A stretch of 64,000 bases of DNA from Streptomyces misionensis (GCF_900104815.1 NZ_FNTD01000004.1:6137001-6201000); one strand, 5' to 3'. Positions 18,052-28,238 are shown, numbered from the stretch's first letter. The notes: generated by a model from the letters alone, not told the origin. Program-made: numbers and translations.

Positions 18052-19352
18052 GCCTGGACAAGACCTCCACGCCTCCCGAGGACCACGCTCCCCAGGACGC
18101 CGTGGAGAACCCCGAGGCGGCGGCCGGCACCGTCACCGCCGTGGACCCCCGCCTGCTCGTGCGCGAGCAGGGCTTCGCGGGCTACGTCACCGAGTTCAAG
18201 CGGAAGATGAAGGCCGGTGACCTCGGCTCGGTCCCGGTCATCATCGGCCTCGCGGTCATCTGGATCATCTTCCAGAGCCTGAACTCCAACTTCCTCACCG
18301 CGGGCAACCTCTCCGACATCTCCGTCGCGATGGTCGGCACCGGCATGATCGCCGTCGGTATCGTCTTCGTGCTGCTGCTCGGCGAGATCGACCTCTCGGT
18401 CGGCTCGGTCTCCGGTGTCGCGGGCGCCTCCTACGCGGTGCTGACGGTCACCCACGGCATGTCCGCCTGGCTCGCCCTGGTGCTGTCCATCCTGGTGGGC
18501 ACCGTCGCGGGCGCGCTGCACGGCTTCTTCTTCGCGAAGATCGGTGTCCCGGCGTTCGCCGTCACCCTGGCCGGTCTGCTCTTCTGGAACGGCTTCATGC
18601 TCCAGATCCTGGGCGACAGCGGCACCATCAACCTGGACAGCGAGGGCCTGGTCGCCAAGCTGACCAGCTACTACTTCTCCGACGTGGCCGCCGCCTACGG
18701 GCTCGCCCTCGTCGCCACCGTGCTGTTCTTCCTCACCTCCTTCCTGGGCAACCGGCGCCGGGAGGCGGCCGGGGTGCCCTCGCGGCCGCTGAGCGAGACG
18801 ATCCTGCGCACGGTGCTGCTCGCGATCGTGTCCTTCGCCGCCGCGGCCGTCTACAACCAGTACAAGGGCCTGCCGCTGGCCGTGGTGATCTTCCTCGCCA
18901 TGCTGGTCGTCACGGACTTCGTGCTGCGTCGCACGGCGTACGGCCGCAAGGTGTTCGCGCTCGGCGGCAGCGTCGAGGCGTCCCGCCGCGCCGGCATCAA
19001 CGTCAACCTGGTGCGCATCTCGGTCTTCGCGATCTCCGGCACCTTCGCGGCCGTCGGCGGTCTGATGATGGCCTCCAAGATCGCCGCGGCGAACCAGGGC
19101 GCCGGCGGCGGTGACCTGCTGATGAACGCGATCGCGGCGGCGGTCATCGGCGGCACCTCGCTCTTCGGCGGCCGCGGCCGCACGTGGAACGCGCTGCTCG
19201 GTGTGCTGGTGATCGTCTCGATCCAGTACGGCCTCGCGCTCGAAGGCATCGCGTCGCCGGTGCAGTACATGATCACCGGTGGTGTGCTGCTCGCGACCGT
19301 CGTGATCGACGCGATCACCCGTAAGACGCAGAAGACCGCAGGGCGGGCGTAA
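18048..19352 (+). CDS. xylH: Xylose-type ABC transporter permease
   Basis: 434 residues with about ten helices of the BPD_transp_2 (RbsC/XylH) family, including [15 protein letters not shown] and [13 protein letters not shown]. The first 60 residues are a hydrophilic cytoplasmic extension. The GTG start overlaps the xylG stop and follows AAGGAGG. A strong terminator follows 21 bp after the stop. Confidence 0.88.
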   Translation: MSLDKTSTPPEDHAPQDAVENPEAAAGTVTAVDPRLLVREQGFAGYVTEFKRKMKAGDLGSVPVIIGLAVIWIIFQSLNSNFLTAGNLSDISVAMVGTGMIAVGIVFVLLLGEIDLSVGSVSGVAGASYAVLTVTHGMSAWLALVLSILVGTVAGALHGFFFAKIGVPAFAVTLAGLLFWNGFMLQILGDSGTINLDSEGLVAKLTSYYFSDVAAAYGLALVATVLFFLTSFLGNRRREAAGVPSRPLSETILRTVLLAIVSFAAAAVYNQYKGLPLAVVIFLAMLVVTDFVLRRTAYGRKVFALGGSVEASRRAGINVNLVRISVFAISGTFAAVGGLMMASKIAAANQGAGGGDLLMNAIAAAVIGGTSLFGGRGRTWNALLGVLVIVSIQYGLALEGIASPVQYMITGGVLLATVVIDAITRKTQKTAGRA

Positions 19353-19373
19353 CACACCCCGTTCCGGCGGACC

Positions 19374-19409
19374 AACGTGCCCGGCACCCGCGAAGGTGCC
19401 GGGCACGTT
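19374..19409 (+). terminator. Terminator of xylFGH
   Basis: A perfect 15-bp stem AACGTGCCCGGCACC / GGTGCCGGGCACGTT with a 6-nt loop. It separates the xyl operon from dxs. Confidence 0.85.
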
Positions 19410-19485
19410 CATGCCGAGCGCTACCGGAAAGTTAGACTCTGGCGAGCCCGGGAAGCTCGATCAGCTCTATTGCAAGGAGGCACGG

Positions 19486-21414
19486 GTGCCGCTGCTGACC
19501 CGCATCAGGGGACCGCGCGATCTGGACCGGCTCAGCCTGGAGGAGCTGGACCAGCTGGCAGGGGAGATCCGCACCTTCCTCGTCGACGCCGTGTCCAAGA
19601 CCGGCGGACACCTCGGCCCCAACCTGGGCGTGGTCGAACTCACCATCGCCCTGCACCGGGTCTTCGAATCCCCGAAGGACAAGGTGCTGTGGGACACCGG
19701 TCACCAGTCCTACGTGCACAAGCTGCTCACCGGCCGGCAGGACTTCTCCCGGCTGAAGATGAAGGGCGGCCTGTCCGGCTACCCCGCGCAGGCCGAGTCC
19801 GAGCACGACGTCATCGAGAACAGCCACGCCTCCACGGTGCTCGGCTGGGCCGACGGAATCGCCAAGGCCAACCAGCTGATGAAGCGGGACAGCCACGTCG
19901 CCGCCGTCATCGGTGACGGCGCGCTCACCGGCGGCATGGCCTGGGAGGCGCTGAACAACATCGCCGCCGCCAAGGACCGCCCCCTCGTCATCGTGGTCAA
20001 CGACAACGAGCGGTCGTACGCGCCCACCATCGGCGGCCTCGCCAACCACCTGGCCACCCTGCGCACCACCGACGGCTACGAGCGCTTCCTCGCCCGCACC
20101 CGCGAGGTGCTGGAGAAGACCCCGGTCGTCGGCAGGCAGCTGTACGAGACGCTGCACGGCGCGAAGAAGGGCCTGAAGGACTTCATCGCCCCGCAGGGCA
20201 TGTTCGAGGACCTGGGCCTGAAGTACGTCGGCCCGATCGACGGCCACGACATCGAGGCGCTGGAGTCCGCGCTGGCCCGCGCCAAGCGGTTCGGCGGGCC
20301 GGTCATCGTGCACTGCCTCACCGAGAAGGGCCGCGGCTACCAGCCCGCCCTCCAGGACGAGGCCGACCGCTTCCACGCCGTCGGCAAGATCCACCCGGAC
20401 ACCGGCCTGCCGATCGCCGCCTCCGGCGCCGACTGGACCTCCGTGTTCGGCGAGGAGATGGTGAAGCTCGGCGAGGAGCGCGAGGACCTGGTCGCCATCA
20501 CCGCGGCCATGCTCCAGCCGGTCGGCCTCGACAAGTTCGCCAAGCGCTTCCCCGACCGGGTGTACGACGTCGGCATCGCGGAGCAGCACGGCGCCGTCTC
20601 CGCCGCCGGCCTCGCCCACGCCGGGGTGCACCCCGTCTTCGCCGTCTACGCCACCTTCCTCAACCGCGCCTTCGACCAGGTCCTGATGGACGTGGCGCTG
20701 CACAAGTGCGGCGTCACCTTCGTCCTGGACCGGGCCGGGGTCACCGGCACCGACGGCGCCTCGCACAACGGCATGTGGGACATGTCCATCCTTCAGGTCG
20801 TGCCCGGCCTGCGGATGGCCGCGCCGCGCGACGCCGACCAGGTGCGGGCCCAGCTGCGCGAGGCGGTCGCCGTCGAGGACGCGCCGACCGTGGTCCGCTT
20901 CTCCAAGGGCGCCGTCGGTCCCGCCGTACCCGCCGTGGGCAAGGTCGGCGGCATGGACGTGCTGCGCGAGGCGGGCACCGACCGCCCGGACGTGCTGCTG
21001 GTCTCGGTGGGCGCCCTCGCCCCGATGTGCCTGGAGATCGCCGGCCTGCTCGACCAGCAGGGCATCTCCACCACGGTCGTCGACCCGCGCTGGGTCAAGC
21101 CGGTGGACGAAGCGATGGCCCCGCTGGCCGAGCGGCACCGGGTCGTCGTCACCGTCGAGGACAACAGCCGTGTCGGCGGCGTCGGCTCGACCATCGCCCA
21201 GGCGCTGCGCGACGCGGGCGTGGACGTGCCGCTGCGCGACTTCGGCATCCCGCCGCGCTTCCTCGACCACGCCTCGCGCGCCGAGGTGCTCACCGAGATC
21301 GGGCTGACCGCGCCCGACATCGCCCGCCAGGTCACCGGTCTGGTCGCCAAGCTCGACGGCCGGTTCGACCGTACGGCGCAGACGGTGGACTCCGTGGAAC
21401 CCGCGCGCGACTAG
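19486..21414 (+). CDS. dxs: 1-deoxy-D-xylulose-5-phosphate synthase
   Basis: 642 residues, the standard Dxs length. It condenses pyruvate and glyceraldehyde 3-phosphate with thiamine diphosphate, the first step of the MEP isoprenoid pathway. Visible landmarks are [10 protein letters not shown], the ThDP motif [16 protein letters not shown] near residue 145, and [18 protein letters not shown] in the pyrimidine domain. The GTG at 19486 follows AAGGAGG by about eight bases, so the in-frame ATG inside the preceding terminator is rejected. Confidence 0.96.
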   Translation: MPLLTRIRGPRDLDRLSLEELDQLAGEIRTFLVDAVSKTGGHLGPNLGVVELTIALHRVFESPKDKVLWDTGHQSYVHKLLTGRQDFSRLKMKGGLSGYPAQAESEHDVIENSHASTVLGWADGIAKANQLMKRDSHVAAVIGDGALTGGMAWEALNNIAAAKDRPLVIVVNDNERSYAPTIGGLANHLATLRTTDGYERFLARTREVLEKTPVVGRQLYETLHGAKKGLKDFIAPQGMFEDLGLKYVGPIDGHDIEALESALARAKRFGGPVIVHCLTEKGRGYQPALQDEADRFHAVGKIHPDTGLPIAASGADWTSVFGEEMVKLGEEREDLVAITAAMLQPVGLDKFAKRFPDRVYDVGIAEQHGAVSAAGLAHAGVHPVFAVYATFLNRAFDQVLMDVALHKCGVTFVLDRAGVTGTDGASHNGMWDMSILQVVPGLRMAAPRDADQVRAQLREAVAVEDAPTVVRFSKGAVGPAVPAVGKVGGMDVLREAGTDRPDVLLVSVGALAPMCLEIAGLLDQQGISTTVVDPRWVKPVDEAMAPLAERHRVVVTVEDNSRVGGVGSTIAQALRDAGVDVPLRDFGIPPRFLDHASRAEVLTEIGLTAPDIARQVTGLVAKLDGRFDRTAQTVDSVEPARD

Positions 21415-21429
21415 GACGAGCGCTTCCGA

Positions 21430-21473
21430 CCGGGCCGGTTCCGCCCCTCCTTGCGGTGGCGGAACCGGCCCGG
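21430..21473 (+). terminator. Terminator of dxs
   Basis: CCGGGCCGGTTCCGCC (21430-21445) and GGCGGAACCGGCCCGG (21458-21473) form a perfect 16-bp stem with a 12-nt loop, 15 bp after the dxs stop. Confidence 0.85.
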
Positions 21474-21566
21474 GTGCGTAAGCCTGCCTGTCACGGGGCA
21501 CTCGCGCCCCGGTCCTCTCGATCGTGTCGAGCCAGGTCGAGGACGACAAGCGTGGGAGGCAGCAAC

Positions 21567-23075
21567 GTGAGCAGCTCGCTCTTCCGGACGAAGAACGTCG
21601 AGCAGTCGATCCGGGACACGGAAGAACCGGAGCACGCGCTCAAGAAGTCGCTCTCCGCGCTCGATCTGACCGTTTTCGGCGTCGGTGTCATCATCGGTAC
21701 CGGTATCTTCGTGCTGACCGGACAGGTCGCCAAGAACAACGCCGGTCCCGCCGTCGCCCTCGCCTTCGTCGCGGCCGGCGTGGTCTGCGCCCTCGCCGCC
21801 CTGTGCTACGCGGAGTTCGCCTCCACGGTCCCGGTGGCGGGCTCGGCCTACACCTTCAGCTACGCCTCCCTGGGCGAGCTGCCCGCCTGGATCATCGGCT
21901 GGGACCTGGTCCTGGAGTTCGCGCTCGGCACCGCGGTGGTCGCCGTCGGCTGGTCCGGCTACATCCGCTCGCTGCTCGACAACGCGGGCTGGCACCTGCC
22001 CGCGTACCTCTCCGGCCGGGACGGCGCCCACGGCTTCGGCTTCGACATCCTCGCCGCGGTCCTGGTGCTGGTGCTCACCGCCATCCTCGTCCTCGGCATG
22101 AAGCTATCGGCCCGGATCACCTCGCTGGTCGTCGCGATCAAAGTGGCCGTGGTGCTCGTCGTGATCATCGCCGGTGCCTTCTTCGTCAACACCGACAACT
22201 ACCGCCCGTTCATCCCTCCGGCCCAGCCGGTGCCGGCCGGCGGCAGCCTCAAGGCCCCGCTGGTGCAGCTGATGTTCGGCTGGGCGCCCGCCAACTTCGG
22301 CGTGATGGGCATCTTCACCGCGGCCTCCGTGGTGTTCTTCGCCTTCATCGGCTTCGACATCGTGGCCACCGCCGCCGAGGAGACCCGCAACCCCCAACGG
22401 GACGTGCCGCGCGGCATCCTCGGCTCGCTGTTCATCTGCACCGTGCTCTACGTGGCCGTCTCCGTCGTCGTCACCGGCATGCAGAAGTACACCCGGCTGT
22501 CCGTGGACGCCCCGCTCGCCGACGCCTTCAAGGCCATCGGCCACCCCTGGTACGCGGGCGTGATCAGCTTCGGCGCCGCCATCGGCCTGACCACGGTGTG
22601 CCTGATCCTGCTGCTCGGGCAGACCCGGGTGTTCTTCGCGATGAGCCGCGACGGGCTGCTGCCGCGCTTCTTCTCCCGGGTCCACCCCCGGTTCCGGACC
22701 CCGCACCGGCCGACCATCCTGCTCGGCGTGGTCATCGCGATCGTCGCCGGCTTCACCAGCCTCAGCGAACTGGCCGAACTGGTCAACATCGGCACGCTGT
22801 TCGCCTTCGTGGTCGTCGCGATCAGCGTGATCATCCTGCGCAGGACGCGCCCCGACCTGCCCCGCGCCTTCCGTACCCCGTGGGTCCCGTTCGTGCCCGT
22901 CGTGTCCGTGCTGGCGACGCTCTGGCTGATGCTCAATCTGCCCGCCGAGACCTGGCTGCGGTTCGCCATCTGGATGGTGATCGGCTTCGTCGTCTACTTC
23001 CTCTACGGCCGTACCCACAGCCGCCTCGCCGAGCGCGGCCGGCAGCAACCGGAGCCCGCGCCGCCGGCGCCGTGA
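21567..23075 (+). CDS. APC-family amino acid permease
   Basis: 502 residues and about twelve helices. The APC signature GVGVIIGTGIFVLTG lies near residue 40, and FAFIGFDIVATAAEETRNPQRDVP at the centre, typical of cationic amino acid transporters (CAT/YfnA type). It is a cytoplasmic-membrane importer. GGGAGG precedes the GTG start by seven bases. It stands alone between two terminators. The substrate cannot be assigned. Confidence 0.9.
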   Translation: MSSSLFRTKNVEQSIRDTEEPEHALKKSLSALDLTVFGVGVIIGTGIFVLTGQVAKNNAGPAVALAFVAAGVVCALAALCYAEFASTVPVAGSAYTFSYASLGELPAWIIGWDLVLEFALGTAVVAVGWSGYIRSLLDNAGWHLPAYLSGRDGAHGFGFDILAAVLVLVLTAILVLGMKLSARITSLVVAIKVAVVLVVIIAGAFFVNTDNYRPFIPPAQPVPAGGSLKAPLVQLMFGWAPANFGVMGIFTAASVVFFAFIGFDIVATAAEETRNPQRDVPRGILGSLFICTVLYVAVSVVVTGMQKYTRLSVDAPLADAFKAIGHPWYAGVISFGAAIGLTTVCLILLLGQTRVFFAMSRDGLLPRFFSRVHPRFRTPHRPTILLGVVIAIVAGFTSLSELAELVNIGTLFAFVVVAISVIILRRTRPDLPRAFRTPWVPFVPVVSVLATLWLMLNLPAETWLRFAIWMVIGFVVYFLYGRTHSRLAERGRQQPEPAPPAP

Positions 23076-23094
23076 GCGGCCCGCACGGGCCGGT

Positions 23095-23523
23095 TCAACC
23101 GCGCACCGTACGCGGGCCGGCCACCCGCGCGCCCAGCGCGCCCACCCGCCGCCGCAGCTCCCGGTCGGCCGTGACGACCAGACAGGTACGGCCCGCGCCC
23201 TCGGCCGCCAGCTCCACGATCCGGTCGTCCCCGCTGCCGGGCGCCGCCACCACCCGCACCCCGGGCACCGAGGCCACCCCGCGGGCGGCCCCCTCCACCA
23301 CCAGCACCACCTCGACGGGCCCCGCCAGCTCCGCCGTACCGGTCCGCGCGTACGCCACCAGCCGGTCCCGCAGCCGCTCCGCCGCCCCGCGCCGGTCCCG
23401 CCACCATCCGTCGGGCACGGACCCGACGACGTTCGCGCCGTCGACGATCAGCAGGGGCGGGACCGGGGTGCCCGGGGTGTCCGGGGTGTCCGGGGTGTCC
23501 GAGGGGTTCGTCATACCCGCCAT
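23095..23523 (-). CDS. NYN-domain (YacP-like) putative ribonuclease
   Basis: 142 residues. After a low-complexity Asp-Thr-Pro stretch (about 8-22) comes a small PIN-like fold with LLIVDGANVVGSVPDGWWRDR and a late CLVVTADRELRRRV, giving the acidic residues expected of NYN/YacP nucleases. The ATG at 23523 follows GAGGGGG; a second ATG at 23514 is possible. It is convergent with the amino acid permease. Confidence 0.8.
   Translation of the reverse strand: MAGMTNPSDTPDTPDTPGTPVPPLLIVDGANVVGSVPDGWWRDRRGAAERLRDRLVAYARTGTAELAGPVEVVLVVEGAARGVASVPGVRVVAAPGSGDDRIVELAAEGAGRTCLVVTADRELRRRVGALGARVAGPRTVRG
23465..23500. repeat. Four 9-bp tandem units in the NYN gene
   Basis: The unit GGGGTGTCC occurs three times (23474-23500), preceded by one variant GGGGTGCCC (23465-23473). 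On the minus strand they encode the repeated Asp/Gly-Thr-Pro triplet. Nine-bp slippage keeps the frame, so the linker length may vary between strains. Confidence 0.8.
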
Positions 23524-23570
23524 GGTGCCCCCTCGCCCGGCGCCGGTCCGCCGCGGCTTAAAGTGACCGG

Positions 23571-24587
23571 GTGAACGGTGACTGGCTTCTTCGTGGCCGA
23601 GACGGCCGGCTCAGTGTTTACCAGTCGTCCGGCGATGCCGTCCTGTGCCGCGCGGAGCGCGCGCCCGGCGGGCCCTGGGACGAACCGCGCAAGGTCGGGG
23701 GAGAGCAGAAGCTGCTTCCGGTTGTGGCCGTCGGTCAGGGCGCCGACCGGTACGCCCACCTGGTGGCCTGGCGGCCCACCGTCCAGGGCGAGGCCGGGCT
23801 GGTGCACTCCACGCACTTCCGCGCCCGCCTCGCGGCCCTGGACTGGAACCCGGTCGGGCACCCGAACAAGAAGGGCGACCGCACCGGGACGCCCGCCGTC
23901 GCGGTGGACGCCGAGGGCCGCGCCCATGTCTTCGTGCGCAACAAGGGCGGCGGCGTGAGTATGCTCGCGCAGAAGGAGAAGGGCGGCTGGGAGGCCTGGC
24001 AGGACATCAAGGGCAAGGCCGTCCAGGACGGGCTCGCCGCGGTGACGGGGGAGTCCGGCAGGGTCGAACTGTACGCGGCCGCCCCCGAGGGCCTGCTGTA
24101 CTGGCGTCAGGAGGAGCCCGGCGGCCGCCCGGTCCTCGCGGAGTCCGTCCAGGCGCCGGTCCGCCCGGGGACGCTGTACGCCCTCGCCACCTCGCCCGCG
24201 AGCACCACGCTCTACTACACCGGCACCGAGGGCGAGCTGTGGGCCTGGCGCCCGGGCGGCAAGCCGGTCGCCCTGCTGCCCTCCGCCGGGCACGGCCCGG
24301 TCGCCGCCGTCCGCTGCGAACTCGACGGCCACGACTGCACGCTGCTCGCCCAGCGTTCGGCGAGCGGCCGGGTCGCCTTCGCGGCCTATCCGACCGAACT
24401 GGAGTCCGCGGGCGCCTGGTGGACCGAGTCCGGCCCGCAGCTCACCGTGGACGCCCGGGTGAGCCTCGGCACGGACGCGGACGGCCGGGTGGTGGCCGCC
24501 ACGCTGTCCCCGTCGACCGGCCGGCTCCTGCTGACCCGGCGCAAGGACGAGCCGGGGCTGGCGCTGGAGGCCTGGCGGGCCGTCTGA
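23571..24587 (+). CDS. Predicted beta-propeller protein of unknown function
   Basis: 338 residues, no signal peptide and no helix-rich region. Repeated blades contain alternating AVDAEGRAHVFVRNKGGGV and WQDIKGK-type strands, like the PLL (lectin-like propeller) family that uses blades of about 45-50 residues. The GTG start at 23571 is 47 bp from the divergent NYN gene start, and a TTAAAG at about -12 suggests a leaderless or near-leaderless transcript. No enzymatic motif was recognised, so the role is unknown. Confidence 0.7.
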   Translation: MNGDWLLRGRDGRLSVYQSSGDAVLCRAERAPGGPWDEPRKVGGEQKLLPVVAVGQGADRYAHLVAWRPTVQGEAGLVHSTHFRARLAALDWNPVGHPNKKGDRTGTPAVAVDAEGRAHVFVRNKGGGVSMLAQKEKGGWEAWQDIKGKAVQDGLAAVTGESGRVELYAAAPEGLLYWRQEEPGGRPVLAESVQAPVRPGTLYALATSPASTTLYYTGTEGELWAWRPGGKPVALLPSAGHGPVAAVRCELDGHDCTLLAQRSASGRVAFAAYPTELESAGAWWTESGPQLTVDARVSLGTDADGRVVAATLSPSTGRLLLTRRKDEPGLALEAWRAV

Positions 24588-24635
24588 GGCCGCGCCGCGG
24601 CCGGGATGGTCCCGAGGCCCCCACCGGGCATGCGA

Positions 24636-24663
24636 AAGGGCCCCCGCCGCCGCGGGGGCCCTT
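24636..24663. terminator. Bidirectional terminator between propeller gene and fadB
   Basis: AAGGGCCCCCGC / GCGGGGGCCCTT form a perfect 12-bp stem with a 4-nt loop between convergent genes. The A/T ends on both sides suit termination in either direction. Confidence 0.85.
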
Positions 24664-24680
24664 CCTGCCGTGTTCCGGTG

Positions 24681-26810
24681 TTACGCCGGGACGCTGGCCA
24701 CGCCCGGGGCCAGGAACTTCTTGCCGTTCACGCGCTCCGAGACGCCCTCACGGTCCAGGTACGGCGTGATGCCGCCCAGGTGGAAGGGCCAGCCGGCGCC
24801 CGTGATCAGGCACAGGTCGATATCCTGGGCCTCGGCGACGACGCCCTCGTCGAGCATGAGCCCGATCTCCTGCGCCACCGCGTCCAGGACGCGCGTGCGC
24901 ACCTGCTCCTCGGTCAGCACGGCGTCGCCCTGCTTCAGCAGCGCGGCGACCTCCGGGTCCAGCTCCGGCTTGCCGCTGTCGTAGACGTAGAAGCCGCGCT
25001 TGCCCGCGTCGACCACGGCCTTGAGGTTCGGGGACACCGTGAAGCGGTCCGGGAAGGCCCGGTTGAGGGTCTCCGAGACGTGCAGACCGATCGCCGGGCC
25101 GACCAGCTCCAGCAGGACCAGCGGCGACATCGGCAGGCCCAGCGGCTCGACCGCCTTCTCGGCGACGGCGACCGGGGTGCCCTCGTCGATGACGTTCTGG
25201 ATCTCGCCCATGAAGCGGGTCAGGATGCGGTTGACGACGAACGCCGGGGCGTCCTTGACCAGCACCGCGGTCTTCTTCAGCTTCTTGGCGACCGCGAAGG
25301 CGGTGGCCAGGGAGGCGTCGTCGGTCTGCTCGCCGCGGACGATCTCCAGCAGCGGCAGGATCGCGACCGGGTTGAAGAAGTGGAAGCCCACGACCCGCTC
25401 GGGGTGCCGGAGCTTCGACGCCATCTCCGACACCGACAGCGAGGAGGTGTTGGTCGCGAGGATCGCGTGCGCCGGGGCGACCGCCTCGACCTCCGCGAAC
25501 ACCTTCTGCTTGACGCTCATCTCCTCGAACACGGCCTCGATGACGAAGTCCGCGTCCGCGAAGCCCTCGGCCTTGTCCAGGACACCGGTGACCAGCGCCT
25601 TGAGGCGGTTGGCCTTGTCCTGGTTGATCCGGCCCTTGCCGAGCAGCTTGTCGATCTCGGCGTGGACGTAGCCCACACCCTTGTCGACGCGCTCCTGGTC
25701 GATGTCGGTCAGCACGACCGGCACCTCCAGGCGGCGCAGGAAGAGCAGCGCGAGCTGGCTGGCCATCAGACCGGCGCCGACGACGCCCACCTTGGTGACC
25801 GGGCGGGCCAGGTTCTTGTCCGGGGCGCCCGCCGGCCGCTTGCCGCGCTTCTGCACCAGGTTGAACGCGTAGATGCCGGCGCGCAGTTCGCCGCCCATGA
25901 TCAGGTCGGCGAGCGCCTGGTCCTCGGCGTCGAAGCCCTGCTGGAAGTCGCCGTTCTTGGCGGCCTCGATGATGTCCAGGGCGCGGTAGGCGGCCGGGGC
26001 CGCGCCGTGCACCTTGGAGTCGGCGATGAAGCGGCCCTTGGCCACGGCCTGGTCCCAGGCCTCGCCGCGGTCGACCTCCGGGCGCTCGACCTTGACGTCG
26101 CCCTTGAGGACCTTGGCGGTCCAGATCAGCGACTGCTCCAGGAAGTCGGCACCCTCGAACAGCGCGTCGGCGATGCCGAGTTCGAAGACCTGCTTGCCCT
26201 TGAGCTGCTTGTTCTGGTTCAGCGAGTTCTCGATGACGACCGAGACGGCCTTGTCGGCGCCGATCAGGTTCGGCAGCAGGGTGCAGCCGCCCCAGCCGGG
26301 CACCAGGCCGAGGAAGACCTCGGGCAGCGAGAACGCGGGGAGCGCCTTGGAGACGGTCCGGTAGGTGCAGTGCAGGCCGACCTCGACGCCGCCGCCCATG
26401 GCCGCGCCGTTGTAGTAGGCGAAGGTCGGCACGGCGAGCTTGGACAGCCGCTTGAAGACCTCGTGGCCGCCCTTGCCGATGGCGAGCGCGTGCTCGTGCT
26501 CCTTCAGCAGCTCGACGCCCTTGAGGTCGGCGCCGACCGCGAAGATGAACGGCTTGCCGGTGATGCCGATGCCGACGATCTCACCGTCGGCCGCCTCCTT
26601 CTCGACCTGGTCGATCGCGGTGTCGAGGTTCGCGAGCGAGGCCGGGCCGAAGGTGGTGGGCTTGGTGTGGTCCAGGCCGTTGTCGAGCGTGATCAGCGCG
26701 AACCGGCCGGCGCCGAAGGGCAGCTCGAAGTGGCGTACGTGGGCGCTGGTGACGACCTCGTCGGGGAACAGGTCCGAGGCCTGCTTCAGAAGCTCGGCGG
26801 TGGTGCTCAC
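24681..26810 (-). CDS. fadB: Fatty acid oxidation enzyme: enoyl-CoA hydratase / 3-hydroxyacyl-CoA dehydrogenase
   Basis: 709 residues. The N-terminal crotonase domain (about 15-220) has the oxyanion-hole segment AAMGGGVEVGLHC. A Rossmann fold begins at VGVVGAGLMASQLAL (about 335), and the 3HCDH signature HFFNPVAILPLLEIVRG follows. It carries out hydration and NAD-dependent oxidation in beta-oxidation, as the partner of the thiolase encoded upstream. The GTG start overlaps the thiolase stop by four bases (GTGA), with GAGGGGG upstream, so both make one operon transcribed leftward. Confidence 0.93.
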   Translation of the reverse strand: MSTTAELLKQASDLFPDEVVTSAHVRHFELPFGAGRFALITLDNGLDHTKPTTFGPASLANLDTAIDQVEKEAADGEIVGIGITGKPFIFAVGADLKGVELLKEHEHALAIGKGGHEVFKRLSKLAVPTFAYYNGAAMGGGVEVGLHCTYRTVSKALPAFSLPEVFLGLVPGWGGCTLLPNLIGADKAVSVVIENSLNQNKQLKGKQVFELGIADALFEGADFLEQSLIWTAKVLKGDVKVERPEVDRGEAWDQAVAKGRFIADSKVHGAAPAAYRALDIIEAAKNGDFQQGFDAEDQALADLIMGGELRAGIYAFNLVQKRGKRPAGAPDKNLARPVTKVGVVGAGLMASQLALLFLRRLEVPVVLTDIDQERVDKGVGYVHAEIDKLLGKGRINQDKANRLKALVTGVLDKAEGFADADFVIEAVFEEMSVKQKVFAEVEAVAPAHAILATNTSSLSVSEMASKLRHPERVVGFHFFNPVAILPLLEIVRGEQTDDASLATAFAVAKKLKKTAVLVKDAPAFVVNRILTRFMGEIQNVIDEGTPVAVAEKAVEPLGLPMSPLVLLELVGPAIGLHVSETLNRAFPDRFTVSPNLKAVVDAGKRGFYVYDSGKPELDPEVAALLKQGDAVLTEEQVRTRVLDAVAQEIGLMLDEGVVAEAQDIDLCLITGAGWPFHLGGITPYLDREGVSERVNGKKFLAPGVASVPA

Positions 26811-28024
26811 TTGTCCCCCTCGAAGTGCGGGTTCTCCCAGATGACCGTCGCGCCCATGCCGAAGCCGACGCACATGGTGGTCAGGCCGTAGCGGACGTTC
26901 GGCTGCTCCTCGAACTGGCGGGCCAGCTGCGTCATCAGACGGACGCCGGAGGAGGCCAGCGGGTGGCCGAACGCGATGGCGCCGCCGTACTGGTTGACGC
27001 GTGCGTCGTCGTCGGCGATGCCGTAGTGCTCCAGGAAGGCCAGGACCTGGACGGCGAAGGCCTCGTTGATCTCGAACAGGCCGATGTCCGAGATGGACAG
27101 GCCCGCCTTGGCGAGGGCCTTCTCGGTGGCCGGGATCGGGCCGTAGCCCATGACCTCCGGCTCCACGCCCGCGAAGGCGTAGGAGACGAGGCGCATCTTG
27201 ACCGGCAGGCCGTTCTCGCGGGCGAAGTCCTCGGACGCGATGATCGACGCGGTGGCGCCGTCGTTCAGACCGGCCGCGTTGCCCGCGGTGACCCGGCCGT
27301 GCACGCGGAACGGCGTCTTCAGGCCCGCCAGGTTCTCCAGGGTGGTGCCCGGGCGCATCGGCTCGTCGGCGGTCACCAGACCCCAGCCGGTCTCCCCGCC
27401 CTCGGGGCTGGTGCGGCGCACCGAGATCGGCACCAGGTCCTGCTGGATCTTGCCGTTGGCGTACGCCTTGGCGGCCTTCTCCTGCGAGCGCACCGCGTAC
27501 TCGTCGGCGCGCTGCTTGGTGATGCTCGGGTAGCGGTCGTGCAGGTTCTCGGCGGTCATGCCCATGAACAGGGCCGACTCGTCCACCAGCTTCTCGCTCA
27601 CGAACCGCGGGTTCGGGTCCACGCCCTCGCCCATCGGGTGGCGGCCCATGTGCTCGACGCCACCGGCGATGACGGCGTCGTAGGCGCCGAACGCGATCGA
27701 ACCGGCGGTGGTCGTCACGGCGGTCAGCGCGCCGGCGCACATCCGGTCGATGGAGTAGCCGGGCACGGACTGCGGCAGACCGGCGAGGATCCCGGCGGTG
27801 CGGCCGAGGGTGAGGCCCTGGTCGCCGATCTGGGTGGTCGCGGCGATGGCGACCTCGTCGATCCGCTTGGGGTCCAGGCCGGGGTTGCGGCGCAGCAGCT
27901 CCCGGATCGCCTTCACGACGAGGTCGTCGGCGCGAGTCTCGTGGTAGATGCCCTTCGGGCCCGCCTTGCCGAACGGGGTGCGGACGCCGTCGACGAAGAC
28001 GACGTCCCTGACGGTACGAGGCAC
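26807..28024 (-). CDS. fadA: Acetyl-CoA C-acyltransferase (3-ketoacyl-CoA thiolase)
   Basis: 405 residues. All thiolase catalytic blocks are present: the acylated Cys in SIDRMCAGAL (about residue 95), NEAFAVQVLA, the His in GGAIAFGHPLASSG, and the second Cys in LTTMCVGFGMG. It cleaves 3-ketoacyl-CoA in the last step of beta-oxidation, with FadB encoded downstream. The GTG start at 28024 follows GGAGGAG by seven bases. A candidate operator lies 52 bp upstream. Confidence 0.94.
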   Translation of the reverse strand: MPRTVRDVVFVDGVRTPFGKAGPKGIYHETRADDLVVKAIRELLRRNPGLDPKRIDEVAIAATTQIGDQGLTLGRTAGILAGLPQSVPGYSIDRMCAGALTAVTTTAGSIAFGAYDAVIAGGVEHMGRHPMGEGVDPNPRFVSEKLVDESALFMGMTAENLHDRYPSITKQRADEYAVRSQEKAAKAYANGKIQQDLVPISVRRTSPEGGETGWGLVTADEPMRPGTTLENLAGLKTPFRVHGRVTAGNAAGLNDGATASIIASEDFARENGLPVKMRLVSYAFAGVEPEVMGYGPIPATEKALAKAGLSISDIGLFEINEAFAVQVLAFLEHYGIADDDARVNQYGGAIAFGHPLASSGVRLMTQLARQFEEQPNVRYGLTTMCVGFGMGATVIWENPHFEGDK

Positions 28025-28075
28025 GATGGCTCTCCTCCATGGTGCGGGACGCTGAGCGCTTGCTTAAGCCCATGC

Positions 28076-28088
28076 TACTTGCGAGTAA
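28076..28088. promoter_or_regulatory. Candidate operator of the fadAB operon
   Basis: TACTTGCGAGTAA contains TACT-N4-AGTA in an AT-rich island within the GC-rich gap upstream of the thiolase. Its position suits a TetR/FadR-type regulator of fatty acid oxidation. Only one site is seen, and the regulator is not in the window. Confidence 0.4.
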
Positions 28089-28168
28089 TGTAGCTGCACA
28101 GTCCCAGCGGGGCCAGCGGTGAAGGTCACACCACGGTAAGTAGGGCGGTCGGCATGTTGGCGTGATCT

Positions 28169-28212
28169 CGACGGCCCGGGCGCGCCCCCGTCGGAGCGTG
28201 CCCGGGCCGTCG
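28169..28212 (-). terminator. Terminator after RNase D gene
   Basis: CGACGGCCCGGGC (28169-28181) pairs perfectly with GCCCGGGCCGTCG (28200-28212): 13 bp with an 18-nt loop. It starts 27 bp past the RNase D stop. Confidence 0.75.
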
Positions 28213-28238
28213 TCCCGCGTCCTTCCGCCCTGCGGCGG

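Noticed and set aside
23465..23500. Nine-bp tandem repeat as a regulatory element of the divergent propeller gene
   Set aside because: It is fully inside the NYN coding region, keeps the frame and encodes a Pro-rich linker.
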